A stretch of DNA of 30,272 nucleotides from positions 1 through 30,272 of IMG/VR virus record IMGVR_UViG_3300043313_001173. One strand, given 5' to 3'. The DNA is from a virus. The notes beneath the pieces were generated by a model. The model searched no databases. It was given only the letters and a program-made list of their open reading frames with translations, and was not told the DNA's origin. This document shows, in pieces, positions 15,392-23,791 of the stretch. The number at the start of each line of letters is the position of its first letter. Position 1 is the stretch's first letter. Both the position numbers and the translations under genes were made by a program.

Positions 15392-16551
15392 CGCAGTACG
15401 AGAACCTGACCGGGGCGGAGCGCAAGCTGTACGTGGCAGCGCTCGCCCAGGCGCACGGGGTCCGCATCAAGATCTCCGTCTACGATCGCGACGAGAAGCA
15501 CGAAGAAGATCTCGACGTGCGAATCACGGGAGGCCAAGTCGACTGCGATGCCGACGCCGACATCGTGCGCCAGCTCTCACTCGATTGCGTCGGCGACAAG
15601 GCGGGGCACCTCACCAACGACAAGTTCATCCGCGTAACCTATGAGGTCGAGGTGGGAGTGGCGGGTCTTGACTGGGTGCAGGTCCCGGTCTTCTTCGGTC
15701 CGATCACGCGCACCTCGTCGGACGCCGACGTGTACCATGTCGAGGCGTCGTCGAAAGAGTCGCTCATGCTTCCGCCGGTTTGGTTCGGCTACGGCCGCGC
15801 GGTCGTCGATCCGACAACGCCGTTCCCGCAGTCGCTGCGCGCGTTCATCAGCATGGTGGCGCAGTCGGTCGGTGAGACGAAGCTCGCGCTAGGTCACTCC
15901 AAAGGACCCGCCATCTCTCTGGACCGCAAGAAGTGGGAGAGGATCGCGAAGTCGGATAACGTGTGGACGTTCCTGCAGCGTCTGGCTCGAGGGTCGAACC
16001 GCAACCTAGCCTACCGTGGCAACGGCGTGTTGGCGCTCGAAGTCCGTCGATCGGGGCACCCACGGTTCATCTTCCGCGACGGCAGGGGCGGGACGCTAGT
16101 GACGAAGCCGTCGATCGCCTGGGACATGAAGGCAGCGCGCAACGCGATCCGCGTGATGGGACCAAAGACGAAGCAGTCGAAGACGCCGACGCTCCGTGCC
16201 AAGTGGCAGCTCCCGCGCTTCAACTACCTGTCTCCCGGATCGCTGTCGCGGGGCGGCGCACCGCGCTTCCTGATGGAGATCGTCGACGTCGACGCCGTGC
16301 TGTCGCCCAAGCAGGCGCGCGAGATCGCGCACACGTCGCTGAATCGACTGGCGACCGGCGCGCTCGACGTCGCGTTCACGTGTCTGCCGGTTCCGCACTT
16401 GGAGCCCGGTGATCTTGTCGCAATCAACGCCGAGAACTTCGCTGGGCGGTTCGTGCTCAAGAAGTATACGCTGCCGCTCGGGCTGGACGAGATGTCGATC
16501 GGGTTCAATCGCAACGTGTCGGCGAAGGGCTACAGAGGAGCGATAAGGTGA
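15388..16551 (+). CDS. Minor tail protein (tail hub-like)
   Basis: I start this at ATG 15388, in an ATGA overlap with the gene before, giving 387 residues. It has RKLYVAALAQAHGVRIKISVYD, ITGGQVDCDADADIVRQLSLD and FFGPITRTSSDADVYHVEASS. It ends with the hub-like features VDAVLSPKQAREIAHTSLNR and HLEPGDLVAINAENFAGRFVLKKY. This is the actinophage second minor tail protein pattern, related in role to gp27-like hubs that connect tube and tip. No enzyme motif is seen. Confidence 0.75.
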   Translation: MTQYENLTGAERKLYVAALAQAHGVRIKISVYDRDEKHEEDLDVRITGGQVDCDADADIVRQLSLDCVGDKAGHLTNDKFIRVTYEVEVGVAGLDWVQVPVFFGPITRTSSDADVYHVEASSKESLMLPPVWFGYGRAVVDPTTPFPQSLRAFISMVAQSVGETKLALGHSKGPAISLDRKKWERIAKSDNVWTFLQRLARGSNRNLAYRGNGVLALEVRRSGHPRFIFRDGRGGTLVTKPSIAWDMKAARNAIRVMGPKTKQSKTPTLRAKWQLPRFNYLSPGSLSRGGAPRFLMEIVDVDAVLSPKQAREIAHTSLNRLATGALDVAFTCLPVPHLEPGDLVAINAENFAGRFVLKKYTLPLGLDEMSIGFNRNVSAKGYRGAIR

Positions 16552-19500
16552 CACACGGGCGCGTGCAGGCCGTTCACAAGGACTACGTCGGCGCGTACCT
16601 GGTCGCCAACGCGGGGATCGGAGCGACGACGCTGCTGGTCGACGATCTGTCGTGCTTCGAGGACACGGGCGGCGTCGTGCAGCTGACGGACGGAGTGAAC
16701 ACCGAAACCGACATCCTGTACACCGGCCTCGACTACGATCTTGTGAGCCTGCTCGGCGTGAGCGGCGTAAGCAACGCGTACGCTCTGGACGACACGACGG
16801 TGAGGCCGTATCCGCTGCATCCGCAGGTCTTTGCGGAGGTCCAGCTCGAAGGTGAAGACGAAGCCGTGCAGGCGCGCGTTGGGATGGCTCTGATTCCGCT
16901 GCTGCCGCTCGGGTTCCGGGATCTCAACTCCACGTCCGAGTCGGTCGACGTGGCGAACGACGGCGAGGAATACGTCGTCGTCGACATTCTCGGCACCGAT
17001 CCGATCGGCGACGGCAGCTACCTCGATCCGCTGACGATTCCGCCCGCTCCGATCACCGACCTGCTCCCGCCCGGATCTTCGCCAGCGCTCACGGTGATCC
17101 CGATGCTGACGCAGTTCTTCCTCAAGTGGACCGGCATCACGAACCACGACGCCGTGACATACGAGATCCACTGCTCGAAGACGGCGGGTTTCACGCCTAG
17201 CTCGACGACCAAGGTGGGCGAGACGGGGTCGACGATCGCAACCATCAGGCAACAGTGCTCTGCTGACGGCGGCGGCAACCTGGCGTACAGCACGAACTAC
17301 TACCTGCGGCTTGTCGCAAAGGATCCCGACGGATCGGCGGCAGCGGGCGCGCAGGTCGGACCGTATCAGATTAACAAGCTATTCGGGTCCGACATCTCTG
17401 CCGGTGCGATCACAGCGGACAAGATCACGGCGGGCGACATTACGGCGGCGCTTACGCTCTCCGGCTACATGGGGTCCGCCGCAAAGGGCGACGCGACTCA
17501 GCACTGGGAAGCGGACGGCGACGGGGTTCGGCTTATCGGACCGGCTGGACAACTCCTGGCCGAGCTGCCGACCGACCCGCTCAAGCCGGTAAAAGTCGTC
17601 GGCGATCTGACGGCCGGATCGCTCGAATCGGCGATGGCGACGCTGCACGGGTTGACGAGTCTGGACATCGGCGCAGTGATGGAGGCGTCGTCGTCGCTGT
17701 CGAACCCTGTGAGTCAGCCCTCCGTCGTGCACAGTGTCGAGTCGATGGCCTTCGCCGCGACGGCTCCTGTCGGAGAAATAGGCATCGGGCTAGGCTGGGA
17801 CGGGACGTATTTCACCTACTTGCAAAGCGATTCGATTCCATCGGGCCTACCTCAGCAGGTGTTCTACCGGGTCAACACGTCTGGAACGATCCTTTCCAGC
17901 ACGCTGCTAGACACGAGCCTTCTCGACGGTGATCAGAAGCTCTTTAGCCTCGTAAAAGTCGGGTCCTGGTGGTACGGCATCGGAGGCTGGACTCCGAGAT
18001 GGCTGGTGTTCGCCGACTCGGCGGGGATGCCTGCCGCGACGCCTACTACTTCGGGTCTCCTGACGCAGTGGCGTGGCTGGTACCGCGAGCCGCTGGTCGC
18101 TACCGACGGAACAAACCTCTACGTCTGCCAGTCGAACCGGACCGGATCGGGCGGAGCACCGAACGACAAGATGTGGATCGGCATGTACACGGCACCAGCA
18201 GGAGTCCCGGCCTTCCTCTCGAATGTTACGACGGACATCGAGATAGCCGAGGGCAGTCCGGCCGCGTTCGTTGTGAGCAACGCAGACATCGGCGCGGCGC
18301 GCTATTGGGTTCAGTCCACCACCGGCACTCGCGTCCGATCGTTCAATGCGTCCGGCCTCGTCCAGAGCGCCGAGGAGTGGTACACGTCGGGCGCTTCTGA
18401 CGGCGGCATCGTTTGGGACGGGACGCAGTTCCGGAGTAGGGTCGGGAACCAGCGACTCCTCTACAAGTACACGAACTTCCGGAGCACGAACGGACCATGG
18501 ACGGCATTCGCCGTCGCTTACACATGGTACGACAGTGCGGGCACCGTCCATGAGTCGGCGCTATCGCCGCGCAAGATCGTCAACCTGTACAGCCGTTGGC
18601 GCATTTCAGTCTCATGGCCGACGATTCCGAGCGGCGGAGCCGACGATCCGAACAGCGTCCGTATCTACATGAACACGTCAGGCACCGATCCGGGCGGGTT
18701 GTGGTCGAGCTACTTCATTCAGGGCACGACGTTCACGGGCGTGCAGACGTACCTGACCGCGTTCTCTTCAACGACAGCGGGACCAGGATCGGTGACGGTC
18801 TTCCCGGCGTCGATCCCCGCCATCATTCGGGCCGAGAGCAGCGAATGGGAACTGCGCGGCAACGGGACGCAGTCGCGTCTGTACGTGCCGTTGAAGTGCG
18901 CCGAGTTCTACGATGACTTCATTCAGCCGCTAGACGCACGAAGCGGCGGATGGAACCAGCCTTTCGCGTCGGGCACGGCTGCGAACTGGGGCAACAGCGG
19001 GGCGGCAGCGGGTCATCACGGGATCCTGTTCGGCGACACGGGATCGACGGCAGCTGGGCTTGTCGGGATCTATACGCACGTTGGCTCACATATTCTGTCC
19101 AACGGTCGGGTCCGCATATGGTGCCTCATGCGCACGTGCAACACGGTGTCCGACGGGACCAATGGTTACTGGACCGTGTTTGGCCTGTACGACGGATCGG
19201 CAGCGTACACCGGAACGACGACGCGCCTGGGTATCCGCTACAAGCACGACGTCAACAGCGCTGCATGGCAGGCCGAGGTCACCGGCCTCGGCTCCAACGC
19301 GCTCAGCGACAACGGTGGCCTCGTGACGGTCGCCGCCTCGACATGGTATCTGCTTGAGATCGACATCAACGCAGCAGGCACGCAAGCGGACTTCTACATC
19401 AACAAGATCCTCAAGGGCTCCATTGTGGGAACGATGCCAGCAGTCGCACTGCGTGAGGCTTTCATTCATGAGAAGACGGTGGGGACGGCGGCACGCAACA

Positions 19501-19556
19501 TCATGGCCGACGCCATGTACAGCTACGTAGAGTTCACGGGGAACCGCTGGACGTAG
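16548..19556 (+). CDS. Large minor tail / receptor-binding tip protein
   Basis: At 1002 residues this is the largest protein in the window. The N-terminal 160 residues are tip-attachment-like (GATTLLVDDLSCFEDTGGVV, then LYTGLDYD). A fibronectin-like module follows near residues 165-260. Next is the SAGAITADKITAGDITAALT segment that commonly precedes fibre regions in tail tip proteins. The C-terminal half is beta-rich, with propeller-like Trp/Gly repeats (WYGIGGWTPRW, GLLTQWRGWYREP) and, from about residue 785, a concanavalin/laminin-G-like domain with AEFYDDFIQPLDARSGGW. The C-terminal half is probably the host-binding part. It starts in a GTGA overlap. Confidence 0.75.
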   Translation: MTHGRVQAVHKDYVGAYLVANAGIGATTLLVDDLSCFEDTGGVVQLTDGVNTETDILYTGLDYDLVSLLGVSGVSNAYALDDTTVRPYPLHPQVFAEVQLEGEDEAVQARVGMALIPLLPLGFRDLNSTSESVDVANDGEEYVVVDILGTDPIGDGSYLDPLTIPPAPITDLLPPGSSPALTVIPMLTQFFLKWTGITNHDAVTYEIHCSKTAGFTPSSTTKVGETGSTIATIRQQCSADGGGNLAYSTNYYLRLVAKDPDGSAAAGAQVGPYQINKLFGSDISAGAITADKITAGDITAALTLSGYMGSAAKGDATQHWEADGDGVRLIGPAGQLLAELPTDPLKPVKVVGDLTAGSLESAMATLHGLTSLDIGAVMEASSSLSNPVSQPSVVHSVESMAFAATAPVGEIGIGLGWDGTYFTYLQSDSIPSGLPQQVFYRVNTSGTILSSTLLDTSLLDGDQKLFSLVKVGSWWYGIGGWTPRWLVFADSAGMPAATPTTSGLLTQWRGWYREPLVATDGTNLYVCQSNRTGSGGAPNDKMWIGMYTAPAGVPAFLSNVTTDIEIAEGSPAAFVVSNADIGAARYWVQSTTGTRVRSFNASGLVQSAEEWYTSGASDGGIVWDGTQFRSRVGNQRLLYKYTNFRSTNGPWTAFAVAYTWYDSAGTVHESALSPRKIVNLYSRWRISVSWPTIPSGGADDPNSVRIYMNTSGTDPGGLWSSYFIQGTTFTGVQTYLTAFSSTTAGPGSVTVFPASIPAIIRAESSEWELRGNGTQSRLYVPLKCAEFYDDFIQPLDARSGGWNQPFASGTAANWGNSGAAAGHHGILFGDTGSTAAGLVGIYTHVGSHILSNGRVRIWCLMRTCNTVSDGTNGYWTVFGLYDGSAAYTGTTTRLGIRYKHDVNSAAWQAEVTGLGSNALSDNGGLVTVAASTWYLLEIDINAAGTQADFYINKILKGSIVGTMPAVALREAFIHEKTVGTAARNIMADAMYSYVEFTGNRWT

Positions 19557-19567
19557 AGGAGGCGAGC

Positions 19568-19822
19568 GTGGGTGACGAACCGGAGAAGCAGACGGTCGGC
19601 GACATTCTCGACGAAGCGGTGCAGCAACTCGCGCCCGAGGGCGCTGTAGTCACAAACTACGTCGTCGTGTTTGAGTACGTGCGAGCCGACTCCATAGACT
19701 CCCGATCGCTGGACGTGGTAGACTCCGACGGGATGACTGGATGGCTCCACGACGGAATGCTCCGGCACGCCCTAGACTGGGACCCGGACGAGCGAGAAGG
19801 CGGGGAAGACGAAGATGGCTGA
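19568..19822 (+). CDS. Small acidic protein of unknown function
   Basis: An 84-residue acidic protein from GTG 19568, with GAGGAGG just upstream. The middle reads VVTNYVVVFEYVRADSIDSRS then DSDGMTGWLHDGMLRHAL, a compact alpha/beta pattern that recurs next to lysis genes in phages of high-GC hosts as far as I recall. The C-terminal tail is Asp/Glu-rich. Its end overlaps the endolysin start, suggesting coupling. The role is unknown. Confidence 0.6.
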   Translation: MGDEPEKQTVGDILDEAVQQLAPEGAVVTNYVVVFEYVRADSIDSRSLDVVDSDGMTGWLHDGMLRHALDWDPDEREGGEDEDG

Positions 19823-20504
19823 GCAACGGTTCCGCGTCCGCAAAGAGGGACAGACCTTCGCCGATCGAGGACCGGATCTGCTGCGCCAGCGGGGCAACGC
19901 TGTCGACAAGATCGCCGCGCTGATGGGCATGAACCACTTCGGGTGGTCGATCCTCAAGAACGGCGACGAGTCCCCGACGATGCCGAAAGCGGAGGCGCTG
20001 CAGGCATTTGTGCGCTGGACCAGCAAAGCAAAGCCGGACGACACGATCCGGTTCATACACGAATCGCACCAAAACATCGCCGTGCGCTACGCACCGGTCA
20101 AGCTCCTGGCGATGGACAACTCGTCTCCCGCGACGATCCTGCTGCACTCGCTGGTGCATGAGCAGTTCCCCACGATCAAGTTCGCAGGCGGCTACGTCTA
20201 CAAGAAGATCGAGGGCACCGAGTCGTGGTCCGATCACGCCTACGGCACGGCGTTCGACGAGACAGAGAACCCGCCACAGGTCAAGAACGACGACGTATTG
20301 GACTGGCTCGCGCGCATGGGCCGCGCCAACTGCACCGCATTCGGTTACGCGTTGGGATCGCGGGACGGCAAGATCGTCGAGGTGTACTCACCCGACTACG
20401 ACATCGAGCCGTCCGGTGCTGCTTCATCGCACCTTTGGCACGTGCACGTATCCGTCGTCAATCATCACGGCGTCAAGCCGCCTCACGAAGGGGGAGTCTT
20501 CTAA
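19815..20504 (+). CDS. Endolysin, M15-type peptidase
   Basis: A 229-residue protein. The C-terminal half has the zinc-peptidase signature of the M15/VanY family: SDHAYGTAFDE, with His141 and Asp148 as ligands, and HLWHVHVS, with His211 as the third ligand and His209 beside it. Such enzymes cut peptide cross-links in the cell wall. The N-terminal 75 residues are helical and charged with WSILKNGDESPTMPKAEAL, which may be a wall-binding part. There is no signal peptide, so export should depend on the holin downstream. Position after the tail genes and before two membrane proteins fits a lysis cassette. Confidence 0.85.
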   Translation: MAEQRFRVRKEGQTFADRGPDLLRQRGNAVDKIAALMGMNHFGWSILKNGDESPTMPKAEALQAFVRWTSKAKPDDTIRFIHESHQNIAVRYAPVKLLAMDNSSPATILLHSLVHEQFPTIKFAGGYVYKKIEGTESWSDHAYGTAFDETENPPQVKNDDVLDWLARMGRANCTAFGYALGSRDGKIVEVYSPDYDIEPSGAASSHLWHVHVSVVNHHGVKPPHEGGVF

Positions 20505-20507
20505 AAA

Positions 20508-21080
20508 ATGACCAATGGAGCCGCTGTCGACTCAGAAGGACGGCCGACCCCAGACCCCACCAAGAACGTTCTCGATCTTGTTCAAGCAGCGATTCAGCGG
20601 CTGGACGATCTGAACGAAGCGTACCGCTCGCACTACAGGGATCGGTTTGCGGACGTCGAAGCTCGGATCACCCGCGAGTTCAACTACACAGCAGAGCTGC
20701 GCAAAGCGGAGGCCGAGCGGATCAACGCGATCCGATCAGTCGACGTGCAGGCGCTGCAGCAGGCGACGTCGGCAGCGGAGATCCGCGCAACGGCGCTGGC
20801 CACGCAGGTCGCAGCGTCGGCCGAGGCGATGCGATCGCAGGTGGCAGCAGCAGCGCAGGCAGCCGAGTCGGCGCTCAAGTCCGCATTGGAGCCAATCCAA
20901 AAGGACATTCAAGATCTCCGGCGCGCACAGTACGAGCAGCAGGGGCAAAAGGTGCAGCTATCGGAAACGCGCGAGACCAGGGGCGCGGCGATACAGAACG
21001 CCGGACTTTGGATCGCGACCATCATCGGCGTGTCGGCGATCGCCGTGACGCTCATCTTGTCTCTTACCGGAAGGGGGTGA
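20508..21080 (+). CDS. Coiled-coil protein with C-terminal membrane anchor, lysis cassette
   Basis: A 190-residue protein. Residues 20-150 are a long Ala/Glu/Gln/Arg coiled coil with RKAEAERINAIRSVDVQAL and AAAAQAAESALKSAL, then PIQKDIQDLRRAQYEQQGQK. A single membrane span follows near residues 165-187 (LWIATIIGVSAIAVTLILSL) with a short basic end. This topology is seen in lysis-associated or holin-like proteins beside endolysins. Holin, antiholin or virion-associated roles are all possible. It starts three bases after the endolysin stop. Confidence 0.65.
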   Translation: MTNGAAVDSEGRPTPDPTKNVLDLVQAAIQRLDDLNEAYRSHYRDRFADVEARITREFNYTAELRKAEAERINAIRSVDVQALQQATSAAEIRATALATQVAASAEAMRSQVAAAAQAAESALKSALEPIQKDIQDLRRAQYEQQGQKVQLSETRETRGAAIQNAGLWIATIIGVSAIAVTLILSLTGRG

Positions 21081-21083
21081 AAT

Positions 21084-21479
21084 ATGGAGTATTGGCGGAT
21101 CTTCTGGCGCACGTTCGCTCAGCTGATGCTTGCCGTGGTGGGAGCCGCGCAGGCGATGGACTGGGCGACGGGATCAGCGACCTTCAACCAAAATGCGGAC
21201 AAGCTTGCGGTCCTGACTCTCGTGGCGTTCATCGGTGCCGTCCTGGCAGCGGGGTACGCTTTCGTACGATCTCCCGCGACGTCGGCCCTACAGAAGGGTC
21301 TACGATCGGCAGGCGAGACGATCCTCGGCGGTCTCAGTGCCGTGGTCGTCAACGAGCTAGCGGATGTCGTAAAACTCGAAGCACTCGTCATCCCGCTCGT
21401 CGTCGCAACCGTACTGGCTTTCCTGTTCACGTACTTCCAGTACCAGCCTCCGGCAACCGCCGCGCAGGCAGCCGACTGA
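21084..21479 (+). CDS. Holin
   Basis: A 131-residue protein with about three to four hydrophobic spans: LMLAVVGAAQAM, LAVLTLVAFIGAVLAAGYAF, a weaker ILGGLSAVVV and LVIPLVVATVLAFLFTYF. It is short, has a charged start and follows the endolysin, so holin is the best call. Holins permeabilise the inner membrane to release the endolysin. The ribosome site GAAGGGGGTG is at about 21070-21079. The C-terminal tail is short and Ala/Pro-rich. Confidence 0.75.
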   Translation: MEYWRIFWRTFAQLMLAVVGAAQAMDWATGSATFNQNADKLAVLTLVAFIGAVLAAGYAFVRSPATSALQKGLRSAGETILGGLSAVVVNELADVVKLEALVIPLVVATVLAFLFTYFQYQPPATAAQAAD

Positions 21480-21516
21480 GGGGGTGGCGGGTCCTGCCTG
21501 CCGCTGCCCTCTCGTG

Positions 21517-21608
21517 GGCGTCCCCGTCCACGGGGTGACACGGGTGCTACCCAGCCGGTACCCGTGCCCCCGGACGGGGGCGCGTGTCTCCCGAGGCCGC
21601 GCGTGACA
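21517..21608. repeat. Four-box palindromic element, copy 3, box 1 degenerate
   Basis: GTGACA at 21535-21540, TGTCTC (one mismatch to TGTCAC) at 21585-21590 and GTGACA at 21603-21608. Offsets are 50 and 18 bp, identical to the other copies. The expected box 1 (21517-21522) is not conserved, but a CCCCG-TCCA-CGGGG hairpin sits there. Boxes 2 and 3 lie in a 10-base inverted repeat with 9 pairs (21533-21542 with 21583-21592). Between them are two further hairpins: CACGGGT with ACCCGTG, and GCCCCC-GGAC-GGGGGC. A promoter -35 begins 11 bases downstream. Confidence 0.65.
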
Positions 21609-21618
21609 AAGGACGGTA

Positions 21619-21648
21619 TTGACAGCCCGGTGACTCGTCGGGTATACT
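21619..21648 (+). promoter_or_regulatory. Early promoter of the XRE regulator
   Basis: TTGACA at 21619-21624, an 18 bp spacer and TATACT at 21643-21648. The spacer holds CCCG and CGGG as inverted arms, a possible operator. The ATG of the regulator begins 9 bases after the -10, so the mRNA is leaderless or nearly so. Confidence 0.8.
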
Positions 21649-21656
21649 CCTCGATC

Positions 21657-21896
21657 ATGACCAACTCCGAGATCGCACGGGCCATCGGTTGCCACACAAC
21701 GACGGTCAGCACCTACCGGAACGGGCGGCGCATGCCGTCCGTCCGGCTGCTTGACGAGATCCGAAAGCTGCTGGGGATCACGCACGACGAGGCCATGGAA
21801 CTGTGGACCGTCGGAACCGAGGAGATCCGGCGCAAGGGAAGATCGCCGACGCTGGTAAAGGCGTTGGCTCCGCTGTTCGATGAGGAGGCTGCATGA
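21657..21896 (+). CDS. XRE-type HTH regulator, leaderless
   Basis: A 79-residue protein. The first 45 residues form a helix-turn-helix: NSEIARAIGCHTTTVSTYRN, with GRRMPSVRLLDEIRKLLGI as the following helices, typical of Cro/C1-type regulators. The frame is open further upstream, but ATG 21657 is chosen because a strong promoter ends 8 bases before it and the domain begins exactly there. It is the first gene after the lysis cassette and probably controls early promoters. The four-box element and the inverted arms in its own promoter are candidate targets. Whether it acts as repressor or Cro-like switch cannot be told. Confidence 0.8.
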   Translation: MTNSEIARAIGCHTTTVSTYRNGRRMPSVRLLDEIRKLLGITHDEAMELWTVGTEEIRRKGRSPTLVKALAPLFDEEAA

Positions 21897-22321
21897 TGGA
21901 CGGTTACATGATCACAGAGGACCACGCAACAGCGCTCGAAGCCTTCAAGGACGAGTCGGTGCGGCATGCAGCCGCGCTCGACACGGGTGAAGGTCTCGTG
22001 GCGTTCGAGGGCGATCGTCGGCCATGCGCCGGCAAACTGCTCCTGAACGACGCCGACCAAGAGGGACAGTTCGCCAAGGTGCGCAGGGCTGGGCCGCAGG
22101 TGCGCGTCCGGCGCGGGTTCCTGAGCGACGAGCCGGAAACATTCGTGCGCGTCACGATGGACCACTTCCTCAAGCTCGATCCGATCGTGATCCGGATGGC
22201 TTCGGTGCTCACGGACGGGACGGTGTTGCTGGTCACGCTGCCGGACTCGGTTCCTGCCGACAGCGCGATCTGGACGGCCAACAGCGAGTTCTTCCTCGAC
22301 AAGCGGCTCGCGACCGTCTGA
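21893..22321 (+). CDS. Unknown early protein
   Basis: A 142-residue protein following the regulator in an ATGA overlap, with GAGGAGG upstream. The sequence is mixed alpha/beta with DHATALEAFKDESVRHAAAL, then CAGKLLLNDADQEGQFAKV, RVTMDHFLKLDPIVIRMASV and VLLVTLPDSVPADSA. No catalytic motif or family is recognised. It is probably co-transcribed with the regulator. Confidence 0.65.
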   Translation: MMDGYMITEDHATALEAFKDESVRHAAALDTGEGLVAFEGDRRPCAGKLLLNDADQEGQFAKVRRAGPQVRVRRGFLSDEPETFVRVTMDHFLKLDPIVIRMASVLTDGTVLLVTLPDSVPADSAIWTANSEFFLDKRLATV

Positions 22322-22527
22322 TGTACGGCTGGACCGGACCGGGCGTAGCTCCACCTCCGCCACACTCTGTGACGCCGGACACGCGCCTGGTCCGGGACCG
22401 GCTGAACGACGGCGAGGCGGCGATCGAGATCTTGAAGCAGATCCCGCCCGATCTTCTGCCCTACGGTGATTCAGCCCGTGATTGGCTTGATCGGGTGTCC
22501 GTTTTCTTATCGACACTGGGGCGCTAG
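22321..22527 (+). CDS. Small unknown protein
   Basis: A 68-residue protein from ATG 22321, sharing one base with the upstream TGA. Proline-rich start, then a helical segment RLVRDRLNDGEAAIEILKQIP and SARDWLDRVSVFLSTLG. No family is recognised. The longer upstream reading of this frame is a shadow of the gene before. About 118 bases without a recognisable feature follow its stop. Confidence 0.55.
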   Translation: MYGWTGPGVAPPPPHSVTPDTRLVRDRLNDGEAAIEILKQIPPDLLPYGDSARDWLDRVSVFLSTLGR

Positions 22528-22645
22528 CAGCGGGATAGTTTCCCCCTCGCAATTCCCTCTGAAAGGACGGTGGTAGAACACATACCAAACCGCCACGCAC
22601 GGACGGCCCAAGTCGGGCTGTCACGACATGACGGAGGTGCCGCTC

Positions 22646-23128
22646 ATGCACGAACTCGCCATCGAGATCGCGGTCAAGATCGCGCTCATTCTCTCGCTTC
22701 TCGGATTACCTGCCAGTTCTCATCATCACCATGTCGATCGCACTCCCGGCCACGCCCTCCCGACTTCACAGGGCGTTTTGGCCTCTCCCTCGCCCGTAGC
22801 ACAATCACCTGCCAGTTATGCCCCAGCGCCGACCGGCGCGTCGTACTTGAGCGCGGAGCAGGTTGCCAGTTATGCGCGGGCAGCCGGATTCCCCGAGTCG
22901 GCGATCTCCACGATGGTCGGATTCGCCGCTCGGGAGTCGCACTTCTGCCCATCGGCCGTCAATCCCGGTCACTGTCCGGGTTGGGCGTACGTTCGATCGG
23001 GAGGATCTGCGTGCGGACTCTGGCAACTTTATCCGTGCTACGGCGGGGCGGCATGGCTCGACCCTATGGCAAACGCTCGAGCCGCCTACACCAAATGGCT
23101 CTCGTCCGGGTTCTCGCCATGGAGTTGA
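22646..23128 (+). CDS. Secreted or anchored lysozyme/transglycosylase-like protein
   Basis: A 160-residue protein from ATG 22646, chosen over ATG 22628 because GGAGG at 22633-22637 is ideally spaced. An N-terminal hydrophobic helix (EIAVKIALILSLLGLPASS) is a signal or anchor, followed by HHHH and a Pro/Ser linker. The catalytic part has FAARESHFCPSAVNPG with Glu97 as likely catalytic residue, then SACGLWQLYPCYGG and a closing KWLSSGFSPWS, the fold pattern of phage lysozyme-like or lytic transglycosylase domains. Four cysteines (101, 110, 123, 131) could make disulphides outside the cell. It is a second wall-degrading enzyme, away from the lysis cassette. Confidence 0.75.
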   Translation: MHELAIEIAVKIALILSLLGLPASSHHHHVDRTPGHALPTSQGVLASPSPVAQSPASYAPAPTGASYLSAEQVASYARAAGFPESAISTMVGFAARESHFCPSAVNPGHCPGWAYVRSGGSACGLWQLYPCYGGAAWLDPMANARAAYTKWLSSGFSPWS

Positions 23129-23154
23129 CAGCCAGCCGAGGTGCGTGGTAGGGT
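23125..23154 (+). promoter_or_regulatory. Early promoter, leaderless gene downstream
   Basis: TTGACA at 23125-23130, an 18 bp spacer ending CGTGG, and TAGGGT at 23149-23154. It overlaps the lysozyme stop codon region. ATG 23162 lies 7 bases beyond the -10, where transcription should start. Confidence 0.8.
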
Positions 23155-23161
23155 GCTCGGC

Positions 23162-23344
23162 ATGTCTATCGACCGAGACCGTGCCGTCTATCCCGAGTTC
23201 GTGACCTACTCTTGCCAGCGGGGCGAGTGTGAGCGCTGTTCCGATCCGCCCGGTAAGCGCACGGTGCCTCAGCCAAACAACGCCATGCGGTCGATCCTGA
23301 CGGCCGACGTCGCGCCATCGTGCACGCATGAGTGCCATGGCTAA
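23162..23344 (+). CDS. Small Cys-containing protein, leaderless
   Basis: A 60-residue protein, starting at the predicted transcription start. It has four cysteines: YSCQRGECERC, then CTHECHG at the end (five and six counting the last pair), which could form a zinc site with His residues. No family is recognised. The promoter position selects ATG 23162 over an upstream GTG-type start at 23141. Its end overlaps the next gene in another frame. Confidence 0.6.
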   Translation: MSIDRDRAVYPEFVTYSCQRGECERCSDPPGKRTVPQPNNAMRSILTADVAPSCTHECHG

Positions 23345-23579
23345 CACGGACATCATCGCCGAGGTGAGCGTCGATCGTCAGGAGTGGCTATTCGCTAAAG
23401 CCAACCGGCGCAGGATGATCCGAAAGCAGGTCATGCGCGCGCTGTACCACTCGGCACGGACGCTGGCATTCGAGCAGCACCGGTCGCCCTCGGCCTTTGT
23501 CGGCGAGCCCGAGACCGTCGACGACGACTCGTCTCCTAACGTGATCGTCCGGCAGCGCTTCTCGACGAGGAGTCTTTGA
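23328..23579 (+). CDS. Unknown basic protein
   Basis: An 83-residue protein that starts within the upstream gene (ATG 23328 or 23337, no clear ribosome site, so coupling is likely). It is basic in the middle (WLFAKANRRRMIRKQVMRALYH) and acidic near the end (GEPETVDDDSSP). It could bind nucleic acid, but no domain is recognised. Its stop overlaps the LuxR-type gene start in TGATG. Confidence 0.55.
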   Translation: MSAMANTDIIAEVSVDRQEWLFAKANRRRMIRKQVMRALYHSARTLAFEQHRSPSAFVGEPETVDDDSSPNVIVRQRFSTRSL

Positions 23580-23791
23580 TGGGCGACTGGGAGAACAAAG
23601 CGCCGACGCCAACGGAGCAGCGGCTACTGCAAGAGATGGCGGACGGCTTCGAGATGAAGGAAACGGCGGATCGCCTGCATATCAGCGTCAAGACCGTCAA
23701 GTCGCACCGATCGAACCTCTACCGCCGGATCGACGCAATGAACGCACCGCACGCCGTCGCCATCGGATTCAGGAAGGGCTGGATTATTTGA
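23579..23791 (+). CDS. Stand-alone LuxR/GerE-type HTH protein
   Basis: A 70-residue protein consisting of just the GerE helix-turn-helix: TPTEQRLLQEMADGFEMKET, then ADRLHISVKTVKSHRSNLYR and RIDAMNAPHAVAIGFRKGW. The SVKTVKSHRSNLYRR recognition helix is clear. It has no sensor or receiver domain, so it would bind DNA constitutively or with a partner. GAGGAG at 23567-23572 serves ATG 23579. Such small regulators are known from actinobacterial WhiB-like and phage contexts. The target here is unknown. Confidence 0.8.
   Translation: MGDWENKAPTPTEQRLLQEMADGFEMKETADRLHISVKTVKSHRSNLYRRIDAMNAPHAVAIGFRKGWII

Noticed and set aside
19719-19724. CGTGGTAGACT inside the small gene before the endolysin
   Set aside because: No -35 box at the proper distance, and the bases code for a normal-looking protein.
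22574-22579. GGTGGTAGAAC, like the -10 region of the early promoters, before the lysozyme gene
   Set aside because: No TTGACA-like box is found 17-18 bp upstream.
22710-22874. Three copies of TGCCAGTT in the lysozyme gene
   Set aside because: They fall in the Ala-Ser-Tyr-rich coding linker at irregular spacing and probably reflect that sequence, not iterons.
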